DNA of 8,801 bases from NCBI GenBank assembly GCA_002506875.1, contig DAYJ01000106.1, positions 1-8,801 of the forward strand. The letters run 5' to 3'. This DNA is from Euryarchaeota archaeon UBA40. GTDB taxonomy: Archaea > Thermoplasmatota > Poseidoniia > Poseidoniales > Thalassarchaeaceae. Made by a program: the position numbers and the translations under genes. The notes beneath the pieces were generated by a model, which was not told where the DNA came from, ran no database searches, and saw only the letters and a list, made by a program, of their open reading frames with translations. Below, piece after piece: positions 1 to 7,000 of this stretch; positions within the stretch are counted from its first letter, which is position 1; each line of letters opens with the position of its first letter.

Positions 1-396
1 CAGCGTAGAGCGGCAGAAGAAGAAATTGCTTCTGTTGAGGAACCTGGACCCGTGGAAGATACTGGCACCCCTATCGATGCAACGGAACTAATTGCCCGCA
101 TGGGAGAAGCGAGATTCATGTCCGAAAAGAAGCGTATCACTCAGGAATTAGAGGGGCGTAGTACTGAGTTCTCAGCCACCATCGACCGAATCCGAAACCG
201 TAAGGATCGCAATGGCATGATGGAAGTTGAAATCATCGCTGAGGAGGAGCATTTCATCCTAAGCGTCCCTGTCGAAGGAAGGAGCATTCCCAAATCACTG
301 GAATCAGGAAAGGGGAAGATACACATCAGGGGAAAGGTGAATGGATTCCACATGGCAAGGAATGCAATAATCATCCTAGCCCATGATGTCGAATAA
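1..396 (+). CDS. Partial CDS (5' end missing): charged protein with possible OB-like C-terminal domain
   Basis: The reading frame is open from the first base, so the gene begins upstream of the window; 131 C-terminal residues are visible. A GTG at 52 is in frame but is only an internal codon in this reading. Residues 1-20 are rich in Glu, Ala and Arg and look like a charged linker or coiled coil. They are followed by a helical-looking stretch (ELIARMGEARFMSEKKRI). The last ~80 residues alternate hydrophobic residues in a beta pattern (STEFSATIDRI, MEVEIIAEEEHFILSVP, GKIHIRGKVNGF, NAIIILAHDVE). The GKxxxRGKVxG strand followed by a short closing strand resembles OB-fold or tRNA_anti-like domains, but this is judged by eye only. 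No signal peptide or membrane helix is visible, so it is probably cytoplasmic. Its stop (394-396) shares one base with an ATG and lies 50 nt before the preferred start of the first giant surface gene, suggesting co-transcription. Function is not recognised. Confidence 0.8.
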   Translation, partial: QRRAAEEEIASVEEPGPVEDTGTPIDATELIARMGEARFMSEKKRITQELEGRSTEFSATIDRIRNRKDRNGMMEVEIIAEEEHFILSVPVEGRSIPKSLESGKGKIHIRGKVNGFHMARNAIIILAHDVE

Positions 397-435
397 TGTT
401 CAAACAGCGGATGGGTCTATCAATCGGTTCTTATC

Positions 436-440
436 AGGTG
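436..440 (+). promoter_or_regulatory. Ribosome-binding site AGGTG that decides the start at 447
   Basis: AGGTG lies 6 nt before the ATG at 447 and matches the archaeal Shine-Dalgarno core (complement of the 16S 3' end). The in-frame ATGs at 396 and 411 have no comparable motif. Starting at 447 also puts a normal signal peptide at the N-terminus, whereas starting at 396 adds 17 residues in front of it. Confidence 0.55.
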
Positions 441-446
441 TATTTC

Positions 447-3400
447 ATGTCCCGTACGCAGAGCATGGCGCTGGCTATTCTCATGCTCCTTGGCATCTCC
501 CTAGCACCCTTGTTGATACAATCAACAGATAACACGGCACCGCATGGTCTTTCAGAGATAGAAGATACTCGATTCAGCCCTGGTGCAACCACGGATTTCA
601 CACTCATGTACACGCAATCTTCTGGCGTCCAAGGAGGCCCAGGTTCAGAACATTGGGTGAAAGTAAACGATGTCATTGTAGACAGTAATGATGACATCTA
701 CGCAGTAGGTGCTTTTGCAAACAACGTGACCATTGGATCAAGCGACTGGGACGAGGATTGGAGGACTGGATTCATTGCGAAATTCGATGACCAGGGTAAC
801 TCAATCTGGGAGCTTATGATTGAAGGACCTCCGAGTTCCTATCACCCCGCATCTGAAATCATGAGTATCGATGTCGACAATGCCGGACGGGTCTTTGTTG
901 GAGGTATGATGTGTGGTACTGCAACATTCACTTCAGCATCCTCTTGTGGATGGAATACAAACTGGGCTGGCTTCGTTGCCAAAGTTTCCCCTCAGGGCAT
1001 CTGGGAATGGGGAGTCTCAATCGACGGGGCCTCAGGGAATGAAGTAGTGAACGATGTCGCAATCAGGTCTGACGGGCACGTGTATGCTGTTGGTGAAATG
1101 CGAACTTCCGCTTTCTTTGAGGCTGTATCGTACAACACATCTGGTAGAATAGATGGGTTCGTCACACTTGTAGACACCATCAATTTCGACTTTGATTGGG
1201 TCCGATTCATTGGAAGTCAGTCACACACCGAATACGATAACGCAACTTCTGTCATGGTCGATTCTGCAGACAACGCAATTGTTACAGGAACCTATTCTGA
1301 CAACTCAGGAAATACATTTGGAACTTCAATTATCATGCCCGTCGGCCGTCCGAATGCGGCCTATGTACTGAATCTCTCATCCACTAACACAATCAATTGG
1401 GTTGCAGGAGCGGGAGGGAGTGCGAACGTGGAACCAGTATATGCGCATACGATTATCGATGGAGGAGATGGACATTATTACGTCGCTGGATCGATGGGAG
1501 GTGTCACAACTTTCGATAGCGCTGCGACTCAAGGCCAAGTATCTCTCGTAGCCAATGGAACTAGCGAACACGCATTCATCGCACAGATGGGTACAGATGG
1601 AGCTTGGAATTATGCACGACGTTCTGATAGCCCGGATGGCTTCAGCAACTGGGCCCATCAAACAGTTCACTCGATTGCAATGGGTCAAAACGGGATGTTG
1701 ATTGCAACAGGGCAATTCGACTCACCAAACACTCATCCAATCAGTGAGGCAACCTTCGGAAGCACACGAATTCTAGATAGTTACATGGGAGGATTCCTCG
1801 TTGGATTCAATACTCAAACAGCCACCTTTGCATGGGCTAAATCGTTTGGATCAGGTGGCGACAATGTTCGTGGAAATGGCGTATCAATTCTATCTGATGG
1901 CCGAATTGTCACTGGTATTCACGCCTGTCCAAGCGGTCCATGCTACGTGACTATCGATGGAGTGCAGACCAACATGGTTGGATTTGAAGGAGGGGGAGGA
2001 TTTGTCTGGACCTCATTCCCCGATTCGGATTCTGATGGCGTCGCGGACAAGGACGACAACTGCGACCTAATTTCAAACCCAACTCAAGATGACATTGATG
2101 CTGACAATCTTGGAGACGCTTGTGATCCTGACATCGACGGTGATGCAATTATCAACGTAAACGACAACTGCGACAAAGGTGCAGTGAATTGGGACTCAAG
2201 TGTATGGATGAATGACCGAGACGGAGACGGTTGCCGTGATTCAGACGAGGATTCAGATGATGACGGCGATGGTGTTGATGATTCAATCGATACATGCTCC
2301 TCCGCTACACACGAACACAACTGGACTAGTTCTCCTGCCTCAGATTACGATGCGGATGGCTGCAAAGATACATCCGAAGATGATGATGATGATGCAGATA
2401 CCATCACCGATATACTCGACCAATGTGCATCGAATCCGTCTTGGAAGAACTGGACCAGTAATGCAAACACCGACCACGATGGCGATGGATGCAAGGATGA
2501 GGGGGAGGACATGGATGATGACAATGATCAGCGACCTGACGACGAAGATTCATGTCAGACCGGCCTTACAGGGTGGACTTCCGAAGTAGCTTTCGACTAC
2601 GATCTTGATGGATGTCGCGACTCTGATGAAGATCTAGACGATGACAACGATTTGATTCCTGATGTCACAGACGACTGTAACCCCCCCGGCGCTAATGGAT
2701 GGACTAGTGTCTCAGAGACCGATCACGATGGCGACGGTTGTCGAGATGCAGATGAAGATAGTGATGACGATAACGATGGGATTCCTGACGAACAAGATAC
2801 CTGCCCGAAGGGCCAAACGAACTGGATTGGTAATGACCTAACTTTCGACAATGATGGTGATGGTTGCAAGGACACAGGTGCACAAAACAACGGTTACGGA
2901 GAGGATATTGACGATGACGGTGATCAAATCCTCGATGTCGCAGATTCCTGCCCCTCTGGTGAGGTTGGTTGGACCTCGAACTTTGGAAATGACTTCGATC
3001 GAGATGGATGCAAGGATGATACTGAGGATGAAGATGATGACGGCGATGGATTCCTTGAAGAGAATGGTGAGGACAAGTGCCCCCTCACTACGCTTGGAGA
3101 ACCTGTAGACCTGAACGGTTGCGCTCCAAACCAAGGAGATAGCGATGGCGACGGTCTCACCGATCAAGAAGATCAATGCCCAGATGAAGATGCACGAGGA
3201 TTCGATGACAACCTCGATGGTTGTATCGACGATACAGACAGCGATGGTATCAACGACGCCGAGGACCTCTGCCTAGATACTCCAGCCGACGAGTCGGGAA
3301 CAGTCGAACAACAGGCTGACGGCTGCACAATCACAGAACGTGATTTGGATGGAGATGGAGTCAAAGGTGACGAAGATTCAGAGAATGGATTTGATATCTG

Positions 3401-4040
3401 CCCATCAACTCCACCTGATGCTGAAGTCGACAATTTCGGATGTTCAGCGGATCAACAACTTGAGTTGATTGATTCTGACGAAGATGGTATCAATGATCTA
3501 ATCGAATTGAATTGGCTTGAGAGTTCAGGATATGATTGCAGTTCGACGATCGAGAGCGATGTAGATGAGAACGGTTGTGGATTCAGCCAACTTGATGCCG
3601 ATAACGATGGCATTCAGAACATAGACGATATCTGTCCAGGAACACCTAATCTCTTCAGTGTGGATGAGGATGGTTGCTCAATCAGTCAAAAACAGGACCT
3701 ATCAACAGACGGGGGGGGCATGGATCCAATCTTCGTTGCAGCGATTATTATTGTCGCAGCACTTCTGCTCGGATCGGTAGGAGTTGCAGTGGTAATTCGC
3801 TCTCGCAACAAGCCTAAGCCACGAAAGAAGAAAGCACGACCAAAGGCTGCAACCACTGCTCCCGCACCTGGAGCATTCGCCGAAGAAGCAGCAGAAGCTC
3901 TCGCTCCTGAACCAACTCCTCTGCCCGAACTTTCAGGCCACACTACAGATGAAGACGGCGTAGAATGGGCAAAGGATGCAAGTGGAAACTGGTATTGGCG
4001 GAATGATGCTGAATCCACGTTTGCACTGTATGAATCCTGA
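447..4040 (+). CDS. Giant type-I surface protein 1: 7-blade SBBP-like propeller, TSP3 Ca2+-binding stalk, TM anchor
   Basis: Protein of 1197 residues. It starts at 447 on the basis of the ribosome-binding site and signal peptide; an in-frame ATG at 396 would give 1214 residues. Residues 1-27 are a signal peptide (MSRTQSMALAILMLLGISLA). Residues ~69-523 hold seven blade motifs of the SBBP type, such as VNDVIVDSNDDIYAVGAF and VNDVAIRSDGHVYAVGEM, most followed by a GFIAKFD..GNSIWE-like strand. Residues ~526-1090 are TSP3-like DxDxDG calcium-binding repeats, including seven ~43-residue Trp/Cys units (575-877). Residues 1095-1117 are a transmembrane helix followed by a strongly basic stop-transfer segment (RSRNKPKPRKKKARPK). 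A Pro/Ala linker and an aromatic C-terminal motif complete the tail. Predicted topology is head outside, tail inside. Family knowledge says TSP3 repeats bind Ca2+ along a rigid wire-like stalk; adhesion or ligand capture is inference. It is a paralogue of the next gene and probably shares its operon. Confidence 0.9.
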   Translation: MSRTQSMALAILMLLGISLAPLLIQSTDNTAPHGLSEIEDTRFSPGATTDFTLMYTQSSGVQGGPGSEHWVKVNDVIVDSNDDIYAVGAFANNVTIGSSDWDEDWRTGFIAKFDDQGNSIWELMIEGPPSSYHPASEIMSIDVDNAGRVFVGGMMCGTATFTSASSCGWNTNWAGFVAKVSPQGIWEWGVSIDGASGNEVVNDVAIRSDGHVYAVGEMRTSAFFEAVSYNTSGRIDGFVTLVDTINFDFDWVRFIGSQSHTEYDNATSVMVDSADNAIVTGTYSDNSGNTFGTSIIMPVGRPNAAYVLNLSSTNTINWVAGAGGSANVEPVYAHTIIDGGDGHYYVAGSMGGVTTFDSAATQGQVSLVANGTSEHAFIAQMGTDGAWNYARRSDSPDGFSNWAHQTVHSIAMGQNGMLIATGQFDSPNTHPISEATFGSTRILDSYMGGFLVGFNTQTATFAWAKSFGSGGDNVRGNGVSILSDGRIVTGIHACPSGPCYVTIDGVQTNMVGFEGGGGFVWTSFPDSDSDGVADKDDNCDLISNPTQDDIDADNLGDACDPDIDGDAIINVNDNCDKGAVNWDSSVWMNDRDGDGCRDSDEDSDDDGDGVDDSIDTCSSATHEHNWTSSPASDYDADGCKDTSEDDDDDADTITDILDQCASNPSWKNWTSNANTDHDGDGCKDEGEDMDDDNDQRPDDEDSCQTGLTGWTSEVAFDYDLDGCRDSDEDLDDDNDLIPDVTDDCNPPGANGWTSVSETDHDGDGCRDADEDSDDDNDGIPDEQDTCPKGQTNWIGNDLTFDNDGDGCKDTGAQNNGYGEDIDDDGDQILDVADSCPSGEVGWTSNFGNDFDRDGCKDDTEDEDDDGDGFLEENGEDKCPLTTLGEPVDLNGCAPNQGDSDGDGLTDQEDQCPDEDARGFDDNLDGCIDDTDSDGINDAEDLCLDTPADESGTVEQQADGCTITERDLDGDGVKGDEDSENGFDICPSTPPDAEVDNFGCSADQQLELIDSDEDGINDLIELNWLESSGYDCSSTIESDVDENGCGFSQLDADNDGIQNIDDICPGTPNLFSVDEDGCSISQKQDLSTDGGGMDPIFVAAIIIVAALLLGSVGVAVVIRSRNKPKPRKKKARPKAATTAPAPGAFAEEAAEALAPEPTPLPELSGHTTDEDGVEWAKDASGNWYWRNDAESTFALYES
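651..2015 (+). other. Seven-bladed SBBP-like beta-propeller region (surface protein 1)
   Basis: Seven copies of a blade core can be read at regular spacing: VNDVIVDSNDDIYAVGAF, IMSIDVDNAGRVFVGGMM, VNDVAIRSDGHVYAVGEM, ATSVMVDSADNAIVTGTY, AHTIIDGGDGHYYVAGSM, VHSIAMGQNGMLIATGQF and GNGVSILSDGRIVTGIHA. The pattern (hydrophobic, D/S-x-x-G, Y/V-x-x-G) matches SBBP beta-propeller repeats. Seven blades are enough to close one propeller. Several N-x-S/T sequons (for example NNVT, YNTS, DNATS, LNLSS, ANGTS) could be N-glycosylated if the organism does so. Confidence 0.7.
2169..3077 (+). repeat. Seven tandem ~43-residue Trp/Cys/Asp units (surface protein 1)
   Basis: Each unit runs C-x(5-8)-W-x(6-10)-DxDxDGC-(R/K)D-x(3)-ED-x-DDD-x-D, then a loop to the next Cys. 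Examples of unit cores are GWTSVSETDHDGDGCRDADE and NWTSNANTDHDGDGCKDEGE. Six units are 41-44 residues; unit 6 is longer, carrying an insertion (TGAQNNGYG) before its Asp ladder. The regular Trp plus the invariant DGC set these apart from the irregular TSP3 repeats on either side. Units differ at many bases, so this is not recent expansion. Confidence 0.8.
2379..2393 (+). repeat. (GAT)5 triplet run encoding poly-Asp
   Basis: Five GAT codons in a row lie in the Asp ladder of unit 2. The run is a short microsatellite whose slippage would add or remove whole Asp residues without breaking the frame. Similar runs occur in the paralogous gene at 6073-6084 and 6463-6480. Confidence 0.85.
3711..3718 (+). 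repeat. G8 homopolymer directly before the membrane anchor
   Basis: Eight consecutive G residues encode most of a Gly-Gly-Gly hinge (STDGGGMDP) that joins the stalk to the transmembrane helix. Loss of one G would bring a stop at 3778-3780. Gain of one would bring a stop at 3815-3817. Either would delete the hydrophobic helix and the tail while leaving the exported part intact. The tract is in frame in the sequence given. Confidence 0.9.
3729..3797 (+). other. C-terminal transmembrane helix (surface protein 1)
   Basis: Twenty-three uninterrupted hydrophobic or small residues (residues 1095-1117, beginning IFVAAIIIVAALLLG) are followed at once by ten basic residues within sixteen. This is a classic stop-transfer signal placing the C-terminus in the cytoplasm. 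Confidence 0.9.
3948..4037 (+). other. Aromatic C-terminal cytoplasmic motif (surface protein 1)
   Basis: The last 30 residues contain DEDGVEWAKDASGNWYWRND and end FALYES. They are separated from the membrane by a basic segment and a Pro/Ala-rich linker. The pattern (acidic-Gly-x-E-W, D-x-x-G-N-W-Y-W) looks like a small aromatic beta module and not disordered filler. From memory, similar endings recur in membrane proteins of marine Thermoplasmatota; this was not checked. A docking role is inference. Confidence 0.5.
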
Positions 4041-4064
4041 TTCAGAACGGCGCACCTTGGAGCC

Positions 4065-4068
4065 GAGG
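4065..4068 (+). promoter_or_regulatory. Candidate ribosome-binding site GAGG for surface protein 2
   Basis: GAGG lies 6 nt before an in-frame GTG at 4075 and 15 nt before the ATG at 4084. By spacing alone it would favour GTG 4075, which adds only three residues (VRD) to the N-terminus. The motif is short, so both starts remain possible. Confidence 0.35.
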
Positions 4069-4083
4069 GTTGAAGTGCGTGAT

Positions 4084-7000
4084 ATGCGACCCTTACGCAT
4101 GGCACTCAGTGAACGCTTCCTCGTCCTGACCTTGACCGCCATTCTCTTAGGAATGATTAGTGCACCTGGAATCCCTCATCCGGAGTCCCTTGAACCCGCT
4201 GCATCTGAGATGTCAGTCGGAACTAGAGCAGGCACTACAGAGTGGACTGCTGTTGCAGGATACCCCTCTAGTCCGCCAAGCACGCCTTCAATCAACGTAG
4301 CAGCTGGATACATCTCACCCACTAGTGTAGCAGTGGACACCCTCGGAAACGTATACACCGGTGGATTTGTGATTTATGATGTAAGTTTTGGAAGTCAAGC
4401 TTACTCTGATGTAGAGCAAATGGCGTATGTTGCCAAGGCATCCTCGACTGGAACTTGGCAGAAACTGTACTACACAGGTTTCTTTGATGGAGGAGGAAGC
4501 GCAACTGTAACGGCGATTACTACATCAGGCACCGATGTATATGCCTGTGGTTGGTTCGTAGGAAATGTAACGATTGGCCCTCAGAGTTTCCAATCGTATA
4601 CACCTTCGGGTAGCGTCGAAAGTTCACAAGACATATGGGTCGCGAAGTTCGATCAGAATCTGAATCCATTGTGGGCAAAACAAGCAGGAACCGTGGAGAA
4701 TGACGACGCTTGCGAGGATATCTTGGTGTCTCCAACTAATCCAGATGGTAGCAAAGATGTGTACATCATTGGAGAAACTAATGCAACCGCTCAAGCATAT
4801 TTCGGTACAAGTATTACACGGAATGGGAATGGAGGAACCAGTACTGACATCTTCATCGCGAAGATGTCCGCGTCGAATGGAGCTTGGGACGACGCGAAAA
4901 TTACCGGTGGACAATCACAAGATCTCGGTCAATCCATCGCATGGCGTGGAGGAGGAATTGTCGCAACCGGCCTATTCAGCGGAACAGCGAACTTTGGATC
5001 ACAACAGATGCAAGCGATTGGCTCTTACGACCTCTGGATTGCTGATGCAGGAACCAACCTTGCATGGGCCAATGCAAGTCAAGCAGGCGGCACTGCTGGA
5101 GTCGCACAGCCCTTCGGAATCGTGCACCAAAGTGGTGTCGATTATATCGCAGGAACTGTCCGAGGAACCGTCAATTTCGACACAAATCAAGTGATGTCCT
5201 CGAGCAATGGTCAGGATACGACCACCTTTGTTGCATCCCGTAGCGGAACAAACAATCAGTGGGACTGGATTACAACTGCGAGCGGATATCACGAGGTAAG
5301 AGATATCGATATCAATAGTGAAGGGGTACTCCTTGTCACTGGAAGTTTCGCCACCGTAAGTTGGTCAGGTACTGGCGGCTCCCTACAACAAAGTGGCAGT
5401 GGAACGTGGGGCTCAACTACACTGTCTTCAACATATTTCGACCCCTTCCACGCAACAATGGATAGTAGTGGGAATTGGGTATCTGCAGATGCAGGAGCAG
5501 GTGACTACAACGACAATGGCATCGGAGGAGTATGGTCTCCAAACGGCCAAATTATCGGAATGGGAACATTCGGATCAGGAGGACCTACGAACATTGGCTC
5601 AACATATACCCTCACCCTAGGAAGCAGTTCCGTTATAGGAAATGGAAACGCCTTCACCGATCAAAATTACCAGATTTATGTTCAGATTGGGGCTTACATC
5701 TGGTCCCTCAAATCCGATTCCGATTCCGACGGAACACCTGATGTTGATGACAACTGCCCTGACCTGTTCAACCCCTCTCAGTCCGACATAGATGGGGATA
5801 CACTCGGTGACGAGTGCGATCCGGATGCTGACGACGATGGAATCCTCAACGAAAGCGACAACTGCGATGGTCCTGAAACAAACTGGGACCCAACAGATAC
5901 CACATTAGATAGAGACCAGGATGGTTGTAAAGACGCGACTGAAGATACTGACGATGATGCAGATGGTATCGACGACTTGACTGATGCCTGTGACGACATC
6001 GGCGACAAGATGGGCTGGATTTCCAACAATGTCTACGATCACGATCAGGACGGATGCCACGATATCGATGAGGATGATGATGATGACAATGACTACGTCC
6101 AAGATACTGTGGACCTCTGTCCCCGCGGTTGGTTCAACTGGTCCACCTCGGCAGCTACTGACCACGATGGCGACGGATGCCATGATGAAGGCGAAGACGA
6201 TGACGATGATAATGACGGCATGTTCGACATGACCCTCGACGAACAGCCCCTGGATAAATGTCCCAAGGGTGACTTAGGATGGATATCCGATGCAACTACA
6301 GATCGCGATTCCGATGGATGCCGTGATGAGGGAGAAGATACCGATGACGATGACGACACAGTCCCTGATGATGACGATAAGTGTACACCGGACGGCGATC
6401 TGGACTGGACTAGCGTCGCAATGGTCGATCACGACGCTGATGGATGCCGCGATGCTACCGAGGATGATGATGATGATGATGACTCAATACTCGATGTCAA
6501 TGATTCCTGCCCTACTGGATTGACTGGTTGGACATCAACGGTTCTACTCGATGTAGATGGCGACGGGTGCCAGGATAATGCTGAAGATACCGACAATGAC
6601 AATGATGGAGTCGCAAACGCATTGGACGGGTGCCCTTCAGGTGAAACCGGATGGTTCGCGAGCAATACTCTCGACGCTGATGGTGACGGATGTAGAGACG
6701 AAACCGAAGATACAGACGACGACGCAGATGGCGTATTAGATGAGAACGATGCTTGTCCAAACACTCCACTCGGTGAAGCTGCAGACCCTGCAGGATGCGG
6801 GTATAATACACAGCAGGACAACGATGGTGATGGAATCTATGACATCAACGATGCTTGCCTTAATACCCCCTCCGAGTCAACTCGCCTCTTTGGGAAAACT
6901 CTGACTTCAGAAGCGAACGGGCTTGTCTACGAATGGGGTACAGAGATTGAAGCAAACACAGGTTGCTGGTTTGGTGAACTAGATCGCGATGGCGATGGTG

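Larger units (their letters stand above)
2022..3707 (+). repeat. TSP3-like Ca2+-binding repeat region (surface protein 1)
   Basis: The coding sequence is a continuous run of DxDxDG-type motifs. It opens with DSDSDGVADKDDNCD, a canonical TSP3 opening. It ends with irregular repeats (DLDGDGVKGDEDS, DSDEDGINDLIE, DADNDGIQNIDDICPGTP), reaching almost to the membrane helix. Paired cysteines recur every 20-30 residues, as in TSP3 repeats where they form disulfides between neighbouring calcium loops. Asp is extremely frequent, so the stalk is very acidic and probably needs Ca2+ to fold. Confidence 0.85.

Noticed and set aside
396..446. ATG at 396 overlapping the upstream stop as start of surface protein 1
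   Set aside because: The one-base stop/start overlap is attractive, but no ribosome-binding motif precedes it. AGGTG before 447 plus a standard signal peptide there argues for the later start.
2212..2589. Met/Thr-rich plus-strand open frame inside surface gene 1 (similar at 2851-3108, 5984-6232 and 6290-6523)
   Set aside because: It is a frame-shifted reading of GAT/GAC repeats, giving low-complexity Met/Thr/Asp text. The main frame has clear domain structure through the same bases.
2838..3176. Long antisense open frames across the stalk regions (also 3173-3433, 5905-6183, 6093-6359 and 6429-6821)
   Set aside because: Asp codons read backwards give ATC/GTC-type codons or Ser-rich text with few stops, so long antisense frames are expected by composition. 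No ribosome-binding site or domain sense is seen.
3976..4083. Upstream ATG extension of surface protein 2
   Set aside because: It would overlap the end of surface protein 1 by 65 nt and place 36 polar residues ahead of the signal peptide. ATG 4084 or GTG 4075 fit better.
3686..4105. 139-codon antisense open frame over the membrane anchor of surface protein 1
   Set aside because: It lies wholly opposite convincing coding sequence (membrane helix, tail, signal peptide of the next gene), and its Ala/Ser/Pro composition follows from that.
2169..6753. Regular repeats considered as a CRISPR or non-coding tandem array
   Set aside because: The periodicity is in codons of Asp-rich protein units, with variable bases and no constant spacer/repeat pattern.
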